A stretch of DNA of 64,000 nt from Virgibacillus_O sediminis (GTDB lineage Bacteria > Bacillota > Bacilli > Bacillales > Amphibacillaceae), in contig NZ_JBHRRZ010000005.1 of the NCBI RefSeq assembly GCF_042643265.1, positions 1 to 64,000 of the forward strand, given 5' to 3'. Below, in pieces: positions 17,859 to 26,063 of the stretch. The notes under the pieces are model-generated. The model did not search any database and was not told the origin of the DNA. It was given only the letters and a program-made list of their open reading frames with translations. How positions within the stretch are numbered: position 1 is the first letter of the stretch; the number at the start of each line of letters is the position of its first letter. A program made the position numbers and the translations under genes.

Positions 17859-18458
17859 ATGGGTACATCTACCAATATCGTGTGGCATGAATCAATTGTC
17901 ACCAAAGAAGAAAGGCAAAAACTGAATAATCATAAAAGTGCCGTATTGTGGTTTACCGGCTTATCAGGCTCAGGAAAATCCACGATATCTACAGCACTTG
18001 AGAAAGAACTTCACCTAAGAGGCATCCGCACATATCGTCTGGATGGGGATAATGTACGCCACGGGCTAAATAAAAATCTGGGGTTCAGCCCGGAGGATCG
18101 TACGGAAAATATCCGTAGAATCGGGGAAGTGGCGAAGCTTATGACAGACGCAGGCCTGCTTACGTTGACAGCCTTCATTTCCCCTTATAGGGAAGACAGG
18201 GATAATGTGAGGGAGTTGCTGGATGAAGGGGAGTTTATTGAAGTCTACGCAAAATGCAGTGTGGAGGAATGTGAATCACGTGATCCAAAAGGGCTTTACA
18301 AGAAAGCCAGAGCAGGGGAGATCAAACAGTTCACAGGAATTGATGCACCATATGAAGAACCTGCTGATCCAGAGCTGACCATTGATACGGAGAACCAGTC
18401 GTTGGAGGAATCGGTTGAGGCAGTCATTTCTTATTTAAAAGAGAATAATTATATTTAA
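17859..18458 (+). CDS. cysC: Adenylyl-sulfate kinase
   Basis: CysC phosphorylates APS to PAPS. The 199 residues have the P-loop GLSGSGKST (about 34), the APS-binding LDGDNVRHGLNKNLGFSPEDR stretch (about 60-80) and the family motif FISPYREDRDNVR. The ATG is six bases after AGGAGGT, which overlaps the end of the permease gene, so the two are coupled. It is the last gene of the sulfate cluster. With a CysH of the iron-sulfur type, PAPS formation may be optional for reduction. Confidence 0.96.
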   Translation: MGTSTNIVWHESIVTKEERQKLNNHKSAVLWFTGLSGSGKSTISTALEKELHLRGIRTYRLDGDNVRHGLNKNLGFSPEDRTENIRRIGEVAKLMTDAGLLTLTAFISPYREDRDNVRELLDEGEFIEVYAKCSVEECESRDPKGLYKKARAGEIKQFTGIDAPYEEPADPELTIDTENQSLEESVEAVISYLKENNYI

Positions 18459-18460
18459 TA

Positions 18461-18497
18461 GAAAGGCCAGACGCTGCAATCGTCTGGCCTTTCATTT
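18461..18497 (+). terminator. Terminator of the sulfate assimilation cluster
   Basis: GAAAGGCCAGACG (18461-18473) pairs perfectly with CGTCTGGCCTTTC (18481-18493), with T residues after it. Confidence 0.93.
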
Positions 18498-18550
18498 AGT
18501 ATGGAGAGGATTACTGCAGGAGAATCCCCGACATCCTCTTCACAAAAAAT

Positions 18551-19528
18551 CTACTGTGCCTTTCCTGTAGGCTGTATCTCCGAGTCAATCCCTTCTTCTT
18601 TGCCAACTTTTCTCTTGGACCAAAAGGAAGCTAATAGAGAGCCGGTGATATTATGCCAAACCGCTGCTGCGGCGCTTGGCAAGGCAGCCAGAGGTTCAAA
18701 ATGCACGGTGGCAAGCGATACACCAAGCCCGGAATTCTGCATGCCGACTTCCAGGGAGATCGCTCTCCGCTTTGTCTCATCCAATCTCATAGCAAGGGCT
18801 GCCAGATAACCGAGCAGTACGCCAAATGCATTATGAATCACTACAGACGCAAACACCAACAGGCCGGAGGAAGCGATGCTTTCCACATTGCCGGAAACAA
18901 CAGCTGCTACAATGATGATGATTGCTGTTACCGATATGAGTGGCACCACGTCGATGCTTTTTTCCACCGCTGTCGGAAACATGCGTTTAATCAATAGGCC
19001 AAGTACAATAGGCACAATGATTACTTGGAAAATGGAAAGGAACATCGCAGCCGGATCTACGGGCATCCATTGGCCTGCAAGCATTAGCAGGATGAATGGA
19101 GTGGCCACAGGAGCCAACAGTGTTGAAAATGAAGTCATCGCAATCGACAGGGCTACATCCCCTTTGGCGAGATACACCATCACATTAGAAGAGGTTCCTC
19201 CGGGGACAGACCCGAGAAGCACCAGACCGGCCGCAACAGCTGGCGGCAGATCCAGCAGATAAGCGATGGAGAAGGCTGCCAGCGGCATGATGATAAACTG
19301 TGCTGCTACACCAATCAAAACCGGGACCGGTTTGGTCAGTATCAGCTTGAAGTCCACTGCTTTCAGGGTGAGCCCCATGCCGAACATGACAATCCCAAGC
19401 AGGATGCTGACATAGGCGCCGAGCCAGCTGAACTGGTCGGGGGAGAAAAAGGCAATGGCCGCCACAACGATGACCAACACGGCAAAGTATTTTCCTGCTA
19501 GCTTACTGATCGTATTTAAAAAGTTCAT
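18551..19528 (-). CDS. Bile acid:sodium symporter family (BASS/SBF) transporter
   Basis: This is a 325-residue membrane protein with nine to ten hydrophobic helices. Family motifs are LLGSVPGGTSSNVMVYLAKGD (about 100-120) and EVGMQNSGLGVSLA (about 265). It resembles B. subtilis YocS. Its start overlaps the stop of the upstream oxidase by four bases, so the pair is translationally coupled. BASS proteins carry organic anions with Na+, including pyruvate and glycolate in plants. The partner gene makes a 2-hydroxyacid or 2-oxoacid the best guess; the substrate is inferred only from context. Confidence 0.88.
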   Translation of the reverse strand: MNFLNTISKLAGKYFAVLVIVVAAIAFFSPDQFSWLGAYVSILLGIVMFGMGLTLKAVDFKLILTKPVPVLIGVAAQFIIMPLAAFSIAYLLDLPPAVAAGLVLLGSVPGGTSSNVMVYLAKGDVALSIAMTSFSTLLAPVATPFILLMLAGQWMPVDPAAMFLSIFQVIIVPIVLGLLIKRMFPTAVEKSIDVVPLISVTAIIIIVAAVVSGNVESIASSGLLVFASVVIHNAFGVLLGYLAALAMRLDETKRRAISLEVGMQNSGLGVSLATVHFEPLAALPSAAAAVWHNITGSLLASFWSKRKVGKEEGIDSEIQPTGKAQ

Positions 19529-20928
19529 TTCATTGCCTCCTGTTCTTCGTATGAGAGTTTACCTGGGTTCAATACGCCTTTCGGATCAAGTGCTTGCTTA
19601 ATTTTATCCATAACCTTTAGTGCGTTCTCATGTTCTTTGAGCTGATATTTCCGTTTGCCGATACCTACTCCATGCTCACCGGTACAAGTACCGCCGCGAG
19701 AAAGAGCATATTCAACAATCCGGGCATTCAGCTCTTGTGCCTTTTCCACTTCTTCCTTATTGTCCATATCAATCATCAGAAGTACATGGTAATTGCCGTC
19801 ACCGACATGGCCAGTGATACCGCCTGGCAGTCCGAGATTCCCAAGTGCCTCCCTGGCATGATGGATGGCGCCGGCCATTTCGGTAATCGGCAGGCATACG
19901 TCGGTAACCATCAATTTGCGTCCCGGGTATCCATGGACATAGGCATAAGCTAAATTATGACGTGCTTCCCACAGCTGGTTGCGAGCCTTTGTTTCTGTTT
20001 CGAATTGAAGATCCAGGCTGCCGAAATCCTGAAGTATCTCTTTAGTAAAGTCGACATCCTGGCTCAAGCCTGCTTCATTGCCATGGAACTCCATAAAAAG
20101 GGTAGGGACCTCCTGGTAATTCAGTTCGCTATAGTTATTCACTTGCTTCATTGAAGGTTCATCAACGATTTCTATCCTGGCGACCGGCACCCCTGCCTGC
20201 AGTACAGCTGTTACCGCTTCGACTGCTTGGTCCACAGAAGGAAAAGCAGCACGTGCTGCGGTAATGTGCTCCGGAATGCCATAGACTTTAAGCGTGAGTT
20301 CAGTGAAGCATCCTAAGGTTCCCTCCGATCCGACGAACAGGCCGTTGAGGTGGTAGCCTGATGATGATTTTGCTGCAAGGCTTCCGGAATGAATGATTGA
20401 TCCGTCTGCAAGCACTACCTCCATATCACGGACATTCTCCCGCATAATTCCGTACCTCACAGACAAGGTACCGCTGGCATTGGTGGCTGCCATGCCTCCA
20501 ATAGTGGCATCTGCGCCTGGATCGACAGGAAAGAACAATCCATATTTTTTCAATTCCTTATTCAGTTGGGTTCTTGTTACTCCCGGTTGTACGGTGACGA
20601 GGAAATCTTTCTCTTTGATTTCAATCACTTTGTTCATCAGGGAAAAATCGATGCTGATTCCGTGTTCCACAGGGACCACATGACCTTCCAGGCTGGAACC
20701 GAGGCCAAATGGGGTTACCGCCACCTCATAACGGTCTGCAATCCGCATGATGCTGCTTACTTCGTCTTTATCTGCAGGGAACACTACCACATCAGGTGGT
20801 ACTGGAGTATGATAGGATTCATCATGGCTATGCCTTTCCAGTACGGTGGGGTTCTCACTGATTTGGTCTTCTTTCAGTAATGCTCTCAATTCCGTGACAG
20901 CTTCTTGTATTGCTGCTACCAATTCCAT
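19525..20928 (-). CDS. FAD-linked 2-hydroxyacid oxidase/dehydrogenase (GlcD / D-lactate dehydrogenase type)
   Basis: This 467-residue flavoprotein has a PCMH-type FAD domain (VTPFGLGSSLEGHVV, about 72; VDPGADATIGGMAATNASG, about 137; GSEGTLG, about 200). The C-terminal FAD-oxidase domain carries metal-site histidines in GHVGDGNYH (about 365) and TGEHGVGIGKRKY (about 412). The family oxidises glycolate or D-lactate and passes electrons to a membrane acceptor. No glcE or glcF subunits adjoin, favouring a stand-alone D-lactate-type enzyme. The ATG follows AAAGGAGAG. It forms a two-gene operon with the overlapping BASS carrier. Confidence 0.9.
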   Translation of the reverse strand: MELVAAIQEAVTELRALLKEDQISENPTVLERHSHDESYHTPVPPDVVVFPADKDEVSSIMRIADRYEVAVTPFGLGSSLEGHVVPVEHGISIDFSLMNKVIEIKEKDFLVTVQPGVTRTQLNKELKKYGLFFPVDPGADATIGGMAATNASGTLSVRYGIMRENVRDMEVVLADGSIIHSGSLAAKSSSGYHLNGLFVGSEGTLGCFTELTLKVYGIPEHITAARAAFPSVDQAVEAVTAVLQAGVPVARIEIVDEPSMKQVNNYSELNYQEVPTLFMEFHGNEAGLSQDVDFTKEILQDFGSLDLQFETETKARNQLWEARHNLAYAYVHGYPGRKLMVTDVCLPITEMAGAIHHAREALGNLGLPGGITGHVGDGNYHVLLMIDMDNKEEVEKAQELNARIVEYALSRGGTCTGEHGVGIGKRKYQLKEHENALKVMDKIKQALDPKGVLNPGKLSYEEQEAMK

Positions 20929-21130
20929 CTCTCCTTTGCCGTCTTTTTTGTTTTCTATGTAATTTAAAAACTACATCATATTAGAACTTTCCGACTTTAC
21001 CATCTAGTATATCGGACGGGTTTTTATAAGTCTATATGAATGTTGGATATTAACTAACAGAGTGAGAGGGTGTTCACCCTAGTAGAATAGAAGAGGATGG
21101 GGGAAAGTGTTAATCAAATGAAATGGCTGG

Positions 21131-21333
21131 AAATTTTGTTTAGTGGGTATAGCCGCTCCGGGAATATATTTCGCATTTTCCACGGGCGGCTGCTGAGCCA
21201 CCGAGTGCTCTTGCACTTCGGCGTCTCGCCTAGGCCTTTTTTTCCGTAGTAGTATGCGTATATTCCCTTCGCTAACTAGAGCTTAAAGCTACTGTTTTTA
21301 GTAAAGCAACTTAGTTTTATTCAAAATTTGTCT
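21131..21333 (-). repeat. Intergenic repeat, copy 1
   Basis: This stretch matches, in reverse complement, the element at 33623-33860. Shared blocks are CCACGGGCGGCTGCTGAGCC, GAGTGCTcttGCACTTCG, CTCGCCTAGGCCT and TATTCCCTTCGCTAA. It fills the gap right up to the stop of the GGDEF/EAL gene. The terminal GAGGTTGG repeat of the other copies is not seen. The 200 bases before it (20929-21130) show no gene. Confidence 0.8.
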
Positions 21334-23055
21334 CTACTTTCTCGGCGGTAGGTCCGAGCGGTTGATTTGTTGATAGATTAAAGCTATTTCTTCTTGGTTG
21401 ACAGGTTTACTAAAGAAATATCCTTGTCCTTCATTGCATTTCTGCTCCCTTAAATAGAGTAGCTGATTTATACTTTCTATACCTTCGGCGAGCACTTTGA
21501 ATTTTAGATTTTTTCCTATATGGATGATGGTGTTTACCAGAAACTCCCCATCAGCATCCAAGTCGTCGATGAATGATTTATCAATTTTTAGGGTGTCAAT
21601 GGGCAGTTTCTTTAAATAGCTCAAGGAGGAATACCCTGTGCCAAAATCATCGATGGACACTTTCACCCCGATTTCCTTCAGACTGCTCAGCGTGTCCGAA
21701 GAATCTTTGATCTGCAGGATGGTGCCTTCTGTTATCTCCAATTCGAGATAAGAAGCATCCAGCTGTGTTTCAGCGAGGATTTCTTTCAGTTCCCAGGCAA
21801 AGCTTTTATCCCTCAGCTGAATCGGTGAAACGTTCACTGAGGCGCGTTCCATAATGATTCCCTGCTCCTGCCAGGACTTCATCTGGCTGCATACTTCATA
21901 AAGCACCCATTTGCCAACAGGGATAATCAGACCCAAATTCTCCAGCATAGGGATGAATTCATTAGGAGGCACCGTACCAAGCTCCGGATTATTCCAGCGC
22001 AACAGAGCCTCAATGCCTACCATCTGATTGGTTGTCAAGTTAATTAACGGCTGATAGACTACGGAAAATTCACGATTCTCCAGGGCCTTTCTCAGTTTCA
22101 TCTCCAATTGATAGATTCGCTGTATTTCCATATTCTGATTCGGCGTGTTAAAGCAAAATTGATTGCCGCCCTGAGTTTTGGCATGATACATAGCTGTGTC
22201 AGCCTTGCTGATCAATGTTTCAACAAAACCTTCAAAATATGTCTCTCTGGTTCCGAGAACTCCCTGGCTGATGCCGATGCTCGCCGATAGAATGATTTGA
22301 TTGTTATTTACACAATAAGGCTCGGCAATTCTGGTAAGAATTCTTTCCACCACGGGGATGATAGCCTGGCGTTCCTGTTTATTCAAGATGATGATGAATT
22401 CATCTCCGCCCTGCCTGGTGAGAAAATCCTCCGTGTCGAGGCAGTCGTTCAATCGGTTGGCTACTTCTTGAAGAAGAAGGTCGCCCAAACTGTGGCCAAA
22501 ATTGTCATTAATCGATTTGAAACGGTCAAGGTCTACAAAGAGAACGGTATAAGGGTGCTCCTCTCCTGCAGTATGGCCGGCCATCCATCTGTTCAGCTGA
22601 TGCCGGTTGGGAAGCCCTGTCAGCGGATCGGTATAGGCCATCGCCTTGATATGGTCTTCATATTCCTTCCGTTTCGTAATGTCATGCCGGATAGAAATAT
22701 ACTGATATGGTTTTCCCTGGTCATTCAGGAAAGGTACAATGGTCGTGTCCACCCAATAATAGCTTCCATCCTTGGCCCGGTTTTTGATTTCCCCTCTCCA
22801 TACTTTACCAGTCCCTATGCACTTCCACATCTCTTTGAAGAAAGATCTTGGGTGATGGCCCGAGTTTACTATACGTTGATTGCTACCGATCAGTTCTTCT
22901 CGCGGATACTTTGATATTTCACAGAATTTATTATTGGCAAATTGTATGGTTCCCCGGCTGTCGGTAATGGCGATTATCGATGACTCATTCAGGGCTGTTT
23001 CTATATCTTTCAGCTTTTGCTGTGTCTCTAGCAATAGGTTTGCGTCGTTATTCAT
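21334..23055 (-). CDS. PAS-GGDEF-EAL cyclic-di-GMP turnover protein
   Basis: This 573-residue protein has a PAS domain (about 15-135, IIAITDSRGTIQFANNKFCE, ending with a PAC-like segment), a GGDEF domain (about 140-300) and an EAL domain (about 320-560). The diguanylate cyclase loop GGDEF is intact (TRQGGDEFII). The phosphodiesterase residues are also intact: EALLRW, NVSP, ELEITEG, IDDFGTGYSSL, KIDKSF, AEGIES and GQGYFFSKP. It could therefore make and break c-di-GMP. No membrane segments or signal peptide are present. The PAS sequence has no obvious heme or flavin signature. It is a single gene. Confidence 0.93.
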   Translation of the reverse strand: MNNDANLLLETQQKLKDIETALNESSIIAITDSRGTIQFANNKFCEISKYPREELIGSNQRIVNSGHHPRSFFKEMWKCIGTGKVWRGEIKNRAKDGSYYWVDTTIVPFLNDQGKPYQYISIRHDITKRKEYEDHIKAMAYTDPLTGLPNRHQLNRWMAGHTAGEEHPYTVLFVDLDRFKSINDNFGHSLGDLLLQEVANRLNDCLDTEDFLTRQGGDEFIIILNKQERQAIIPVVERILTRIAEPYCVNNNQIILSASIGISQGVLGTRETYFEGFVETLISKADTAMYHAKTQGGNQFCFNTPNQNMEIQRIYQLEMKLRKALENREFSVVYQPLINLTTNQMVGIEALLRWNNPELGTVPPNEFIPMLENLGLIIPVGKWVLYEVCSQMKSWQEQGIIMERASVNVSPIQLRDKSFAWELKEILAETQLDASYLELEITEGTILQIKDSSDTLSSLKEIGVKVSIDDFGTGYSSLSYLKKLPIDTLKIDKSFIDDLDADGEFLVNTIIHIGKNLKFKVLAEGIESINQLLYLREQKCNEGQGYFFSKPVNQEEIALIYQQINRSDLPPRK

Positions 23056-23140
23056 GATAGGACCTCATCTCTGTCTTAAGGCATAGTTCCATTATACTAC
23101 ATAAGGGAAATTTTGGATATTGGGTCACTGCTTGTAAGAC

Positions 23141-23169
23141 ACAGTGCGAGGGGAGAGGGGCATATAATT
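23141..23169 (+). promoter_or_regulatory. Sigma-K-like promoter of the Tyr-rich gene
   Basis: ACA (23141-23143), 17 bases, CATATAATT (23161-23169) fits the late mother-cell pattern AC...CATANNNTA with one mismatch. It sits just upstream of the ribosome binding site. Confidence 0.45.
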
Positions 23170-23193
23170 AATAATCAAAGGAGGGAGCTTCTT

Positions 23194-23559
23194 ATGTACT
23201 ATTGGTATTACCCATACTATTGTCCCGGCTGCTATTATGGGCCTGTATATCCATCTGTACGTCAATATCCTCCGGTGGATCCGGATTTTTTCCATCAGTC
23301 TGCAAATGAGATGAAAAAGCTTATGCAGGATGTCAGTCTTGTATTGGATAAATTGGCAGATTCTAAGGAATTTGATGAGCAAGTCATGCACGCCGCACAG
23401 GTGGCCGATCAGGAAGAGGTGGAGCGGCTAATTGAGAGCGCCGGTATCAGCTCAGCTGTAGAGATTACGTTCAACCCGGATAATATAAGGCTGGAATTCA
23501 GCTCCAAGATAGAGGGGGAAGACTGCTGTCATATTTCGATAGCACTGAGGTGGCGGTAG
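23194..23559 (+). CDS. Hypothetical Tyr-rich protein, possible spore coat component
   Basis: This 121-residue protein has a Tyr/Cys/Pro-rich N-terminus (MYYWYYPYYCPGCYYGPVYP). A helical middle follows (about 30-90) and then a hydrophilic end (VEITFNPDNIRLEFSSKIEG). No named family is recognised. Tyr-rich tails are common in spore coat and exosporium proteins, where they can be cross-linked, and the sigma-K-like promoter fits such a role. The ATG at 23194 follows AAGGAGGGAG; a start further upstream would cover that site. The role is inference only. Confidence 0.75.
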   Translation: MYYWYYPYYCPGCYYGPVYPSVRQYPPVDPDFFHQSANEMKKLMQDVSLVLDKLADSKEFDEQVMHAAQVADQEEVERLIESAGISSAVEITFNPDNIRLEFSSKIEGEDCCHISIALRWR

Positions 23560-23587
23560 GAGAAATACCGAAACCATAGAGAAGGCA

Positions 23588-23642
23588 AAAAACGCCTCAC
23601 ACATGGATAAGATCCGGTTTTTGGATCCTTCAATGTGTGAGG
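23588..23642 (-). terminator. Terminator after the 16-codon gene (minus strand)
   Basis: CCTCACACAT (23595-23604) pairs with ATGTGTGAGG (23633-23642), with an inner GGATCC-type stem. On the minus strand it is followed by CGTTTTTTGCC, so it terminates leftward transcription. Confidence 0.8.
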
Positions 23643-23664
23643 ATTCGGGTTAACGATGATTATT

Positions 23665-23715
23665 TCACGCTTTATCCTTTGTTCTTTTGTTAGCTTGCAA
23701 GTTTTTGTTAATCAT
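23665..23715 (-). CDS. Possible 16-residue basic peptide
   Basis: The minus strand has a strong ribosome binding site (TAGGAGGAG) eight bases before an ATG that opens a 17-codon frame. The product is MINKNLQANKRTKDKA. A stem-loop terminator follows 20 bases after the stop. It lies about 150 bases downstream of galU, so it could be the second gene of that transcript or have its own promoter (TTGAAA...CATAAC upstream). The peptide is basic and Lys/Asn-rich. No family is known to me. The case rests on the binding site and terminator, not on similarity. Confidence 0.45.
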   Translation of the reverse strand: MINKNLQANKRTKDKA

Positions 23716-23872
23716 ACAGGTTACTCCTCCTAGCAGTGAGGAATAATGCCGTTATGTCACAGACTTACCACCTTTTCAAATCTTTGGGAGGGTATGGAAG
23801 GACATTGTTGCTATATGGGCAATTCTCAGCTGATATTCTCTCGACTATCTGGTATAATGTCACTTTTGTTCC

Positions 23873-24748
23873 TCATGATCTTGTATTTATATCCTTAATA
23901 TATGAAAGTATTTCTTCCCTCATATTCTTTCTTTTCAAAGCAGTATCGATGGTTGCTTTTACGAACCCGACCTTTTCTCCAATATCGTAGCGCTGTCCTT
24001 CAAAGCTATAAGCGAATACCGCCTGTTGTCTGCAAAGTTCATTGATGGCGTCTGTCAGCTGCAGTTCATTCCCCCTACCAATTGGAAGATCAGCAAGAAT
24101 ATCAAATATTTCAGGCCGCAATATATATCTTCCTATAATGGCATGGTTGGAAGGCGACTTCTCCATTTTAGGTTTCTCAATTAAAGCCTCTATCTGGTGA
24201 AGATTCGGATGACTTGTAGTGCCTCCCATCTTAATAATCCCGTACTTACTAACATCTATATCAGATACTTGCTGTGTGGCTACAATAGAACTGTTGTAGT
24301 GATTGAACATGTCAATCAGCTGCCGGAGGCATGGATATTCGGCCATTACAACATCATCACCTAGCAGAACGGCAAATGGTTCATTGGCAATAAAGTTTTT
24401 GGCATAAAGAATGGCATCCCCCAAACCTCTCGGATCTTTTTGACGGATATAATAGATATTGGCCAGGCTGGAAATATCTTGTATTTCCTTTAAAGAGGAA
24501 AGGCGGTTTTTTTGTTGTAATGTTTCTTCCAGCTCGTAAGATTTGTCAAAGTGGTCCTGGATAGCATTTTTCCCCCTTCCTATGATAATGGCAATTTCTT
24601 CAATACCTGAAGCGGCAGCTTCTTCAACGATATATTGGATTGCCGGCTTATCTAAAATGGGGAGCATTTCCTTTGGCTGAGCCTTCGTAGCGGGTAAAAA
24701 GCGGGTGCCCAGTCCTGCAGCTGGAATGATGGCTTTTCGGATAGTCAT
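23873..24748 (-). CDS. galU: UTP--glucose-1-phosphate uridylyltransferase
   Basis: The enzyme makes UDP-glucose from UTP and glucose-1-phosphate. The 291 residues show the nucleotidyltransferase signature KAIIPAAGLGTRFLPATKA with the catalytic Arg. KEMLPILDKPAIQYIVEEA, the metal-binding Asp in VLLGDDVV (about 131) and IEKPKMEKSPSNHAIIGRYIL follow. The ATG follows AAAGGAGG. It is transcribed away from the glycosyltransferase operon, which may use its product. It could be one of several GalU/GtaB paralogues in this genome. Confidence 0.93.
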   Translation of the reverse strand: MTIRKAIIPAAGLGTRFLPATKAQPKEMLPILDKPAIQYIVEEAAASGIEEIAIIIGRGKNAIQDHFDKSYELEETLQQKNRLSSLKEIQDISSLANIYYIRQKDPRGLGDAILYAKNFIANEPFAVLLGDDVVMAEYPCLRQLIDMFNHYNSSIVATQQVSDIDVSKYGIIKMGGTTSHPNLHQIEALIEKPKMEKSPSNHAIIGRYILRPEIFDILADLPIGRGNELQLTDAINELCRQQAVFAYSFEGQRYDIGEKVGFVKATIDTALKRKNMREEILSYIKDINTRS

Positions 24749-24887
24749 ACACGGGCCTCCTTTCTCCAGACTGCCTTGTTATTTTCTATGCTCTGCAAAA
24801 AGATCTGGAACGTTTGTAGCCTATACAGAGGAAAAAGGTATGGCCTAAGGTCATTAGCTTGTAAATAATCTATATGTAGATAGTTAC

Positions 24888-24915
24888 ACAAAGTAAGGGG
24901 TTTTTTCATAGAATA
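24888..24915 (+). promoter_or_regulatory. Sigma-K-like promoter of the glycosyltransferase operon
   Basis: ACA (24888-24890), exactly 16 bases, CATAGAATA (24907-24915) is a full match to the sigma-K pattern AC-N16-CATANNNTA. It lies about 20 bases before the ribosome binding site of the first glycosyltransferase. Confidence 0.6.
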
Positions 24916-24944
24916 TGCAGACTGACGGTAAAGGGGGTGAGTGT

Positions 24945-26027
24945 TTGATTACCATCAGCTTGTGCATGATTGTGAAAGATGAGGAAGATACACTTCCAAA
25001 CTGCCTGGATTCTATAAAAGATTGTGTCGACGAGATTGTAGTGGTGGACACGGGTTCTTCAGACAGAACGAAGGAGATTGCCCATCAATACACAAACCAT
25101 GTCCATGATTTTGAATGGATTGATGATTTTTCAGCTGCACGCAATTTTTCATTCAAGCATGCCACCAAGGATTATATACTGTGGCTGGATGCAGATGATA
25201 TATTACGGGAAGAAGATCGCAAAAAATTAATAAATTTAAAGAATAAATTGGACCCGTCTGTAAATGCAGTTTCTATGATTTACCACTATGCCTTTGATGA
25301 GTATGGAAATGTGACCCTCAGCTTCCGGAGAAACCGACTAGTCAGGAGAAAAGCCGGCTTTAAATGGCATGATCCCGTTCACGAGTATATAGCGGTAGAT
25401 GGCCCTATTGTTCACTCGGATATTGTTGTGACTCATAAGAGGATCCATCATGCATCCGGAAGGAACCTTGCCATTTATGAAAAGCGACTGGAGAGAGGAG
25501 AGACATTCAGTGCTCGGGATTTATTTTATTATGCAAATGAATTAAGGGATCACCGGCAATACGAAAAGGCGGTTGATTATTACCAGAAGTTCCTGGACAG
25601 GGAAGATGGCTGGGTAGAGGATAAGATTTCTGCTTGTGATAAACTTGCTGATTGCTATTATCACTTGGGGGAAACAGACAGAGAAAGAGAGACTGTTTTC
25701 CAGTCATTCCTTTACGACAGTCCGAGGGCGGAATTCTGCTGCAGACTCGGATATCAATTTCTGAATAACCAGGAGTATAAGAAGGCTGCTTTTTGGTATG
25801 AGCTTGCTGCTTCTATGGAAAAGCCGGAAAAGAATATGGGTTTCTTATTAAATGACTGCTGGACTTGGCTGCCTCATCTTCAGTTATGTATCTGTTATTA
25901 TCATCTGGGTGAGCATAAACGGGCTTATGAGCATAATGAGGTCGCGAGGAAATACCGGCCGAATGATCGGACCATCCTTAGTAATAAAGAATTCTTTGAA
26001 ACGAACTTCCCGGATGACTGCAGATGA
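24945..26027 (+). CDS. Family 2 glycosyltransferase with TPR-like C-terminus
   Basis: This 360-residue protein starts with a GT2 domain: SLCMIVKDEEDTLPNCLDSI, VVVDTGSSDRTKEIA and the metal-binding motif LWLDADDILREED (about 85). The last 150 residues form helical pairs typical of tetratricopeptide repeats (FYYANELRDHRQYEKAVDYYQKF; CDKLADCYYHLGE). SunS-like transferases that glycosylate peptides have this build. The start is a TTG after AAGGGGGTGAG. It lies 36 bases before a second glycosyltransferase and shares its sigma-K-like promoter. A spore-surface glycoprotein acceptor is likely from context. Confidence 0.87.
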   Translation: MITISLCMIVKDEEDTLPNCLDSIKDCVDEIVVVDTGSSDRTKEIAHQYTNHVHDFEWIDDFSAARNFSFKHATKDYILWLDADDILREEDRKKLINLKNKLDPSVNAVSMIYHYAFDEYGNVTLSFRRNRLVRRKAGFKWHDPVHEYIAVDGPIVHSDIVVTHKRIHHASGRNLAIYEKRLERGETFSARDLFYYANELRDHRQYEKAVDYYQKFLDREDGWVEDKISACDKLADCYYHLGETDRERETVFQSFLYDSPRAEFCCRLGYQFLNNQEYKKAAFWYELAASMEKPEKNMGFLLNDCWTWLPHLQLCICYYHLGEHKRAYEHNEVARKYRPNDRTILSNKEFFETNFPDDCR

Positions 26028-26063
26028 TAGAGAGGACCTATTCTGTGAAGGAAGTGAATAAAT

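Noticed and set aside
22297..22914. 205-codon frame on the plus strand
   Set aside because: It is antisense to the GGDEF/EAL gene, whose catalytic motifs are all intact.
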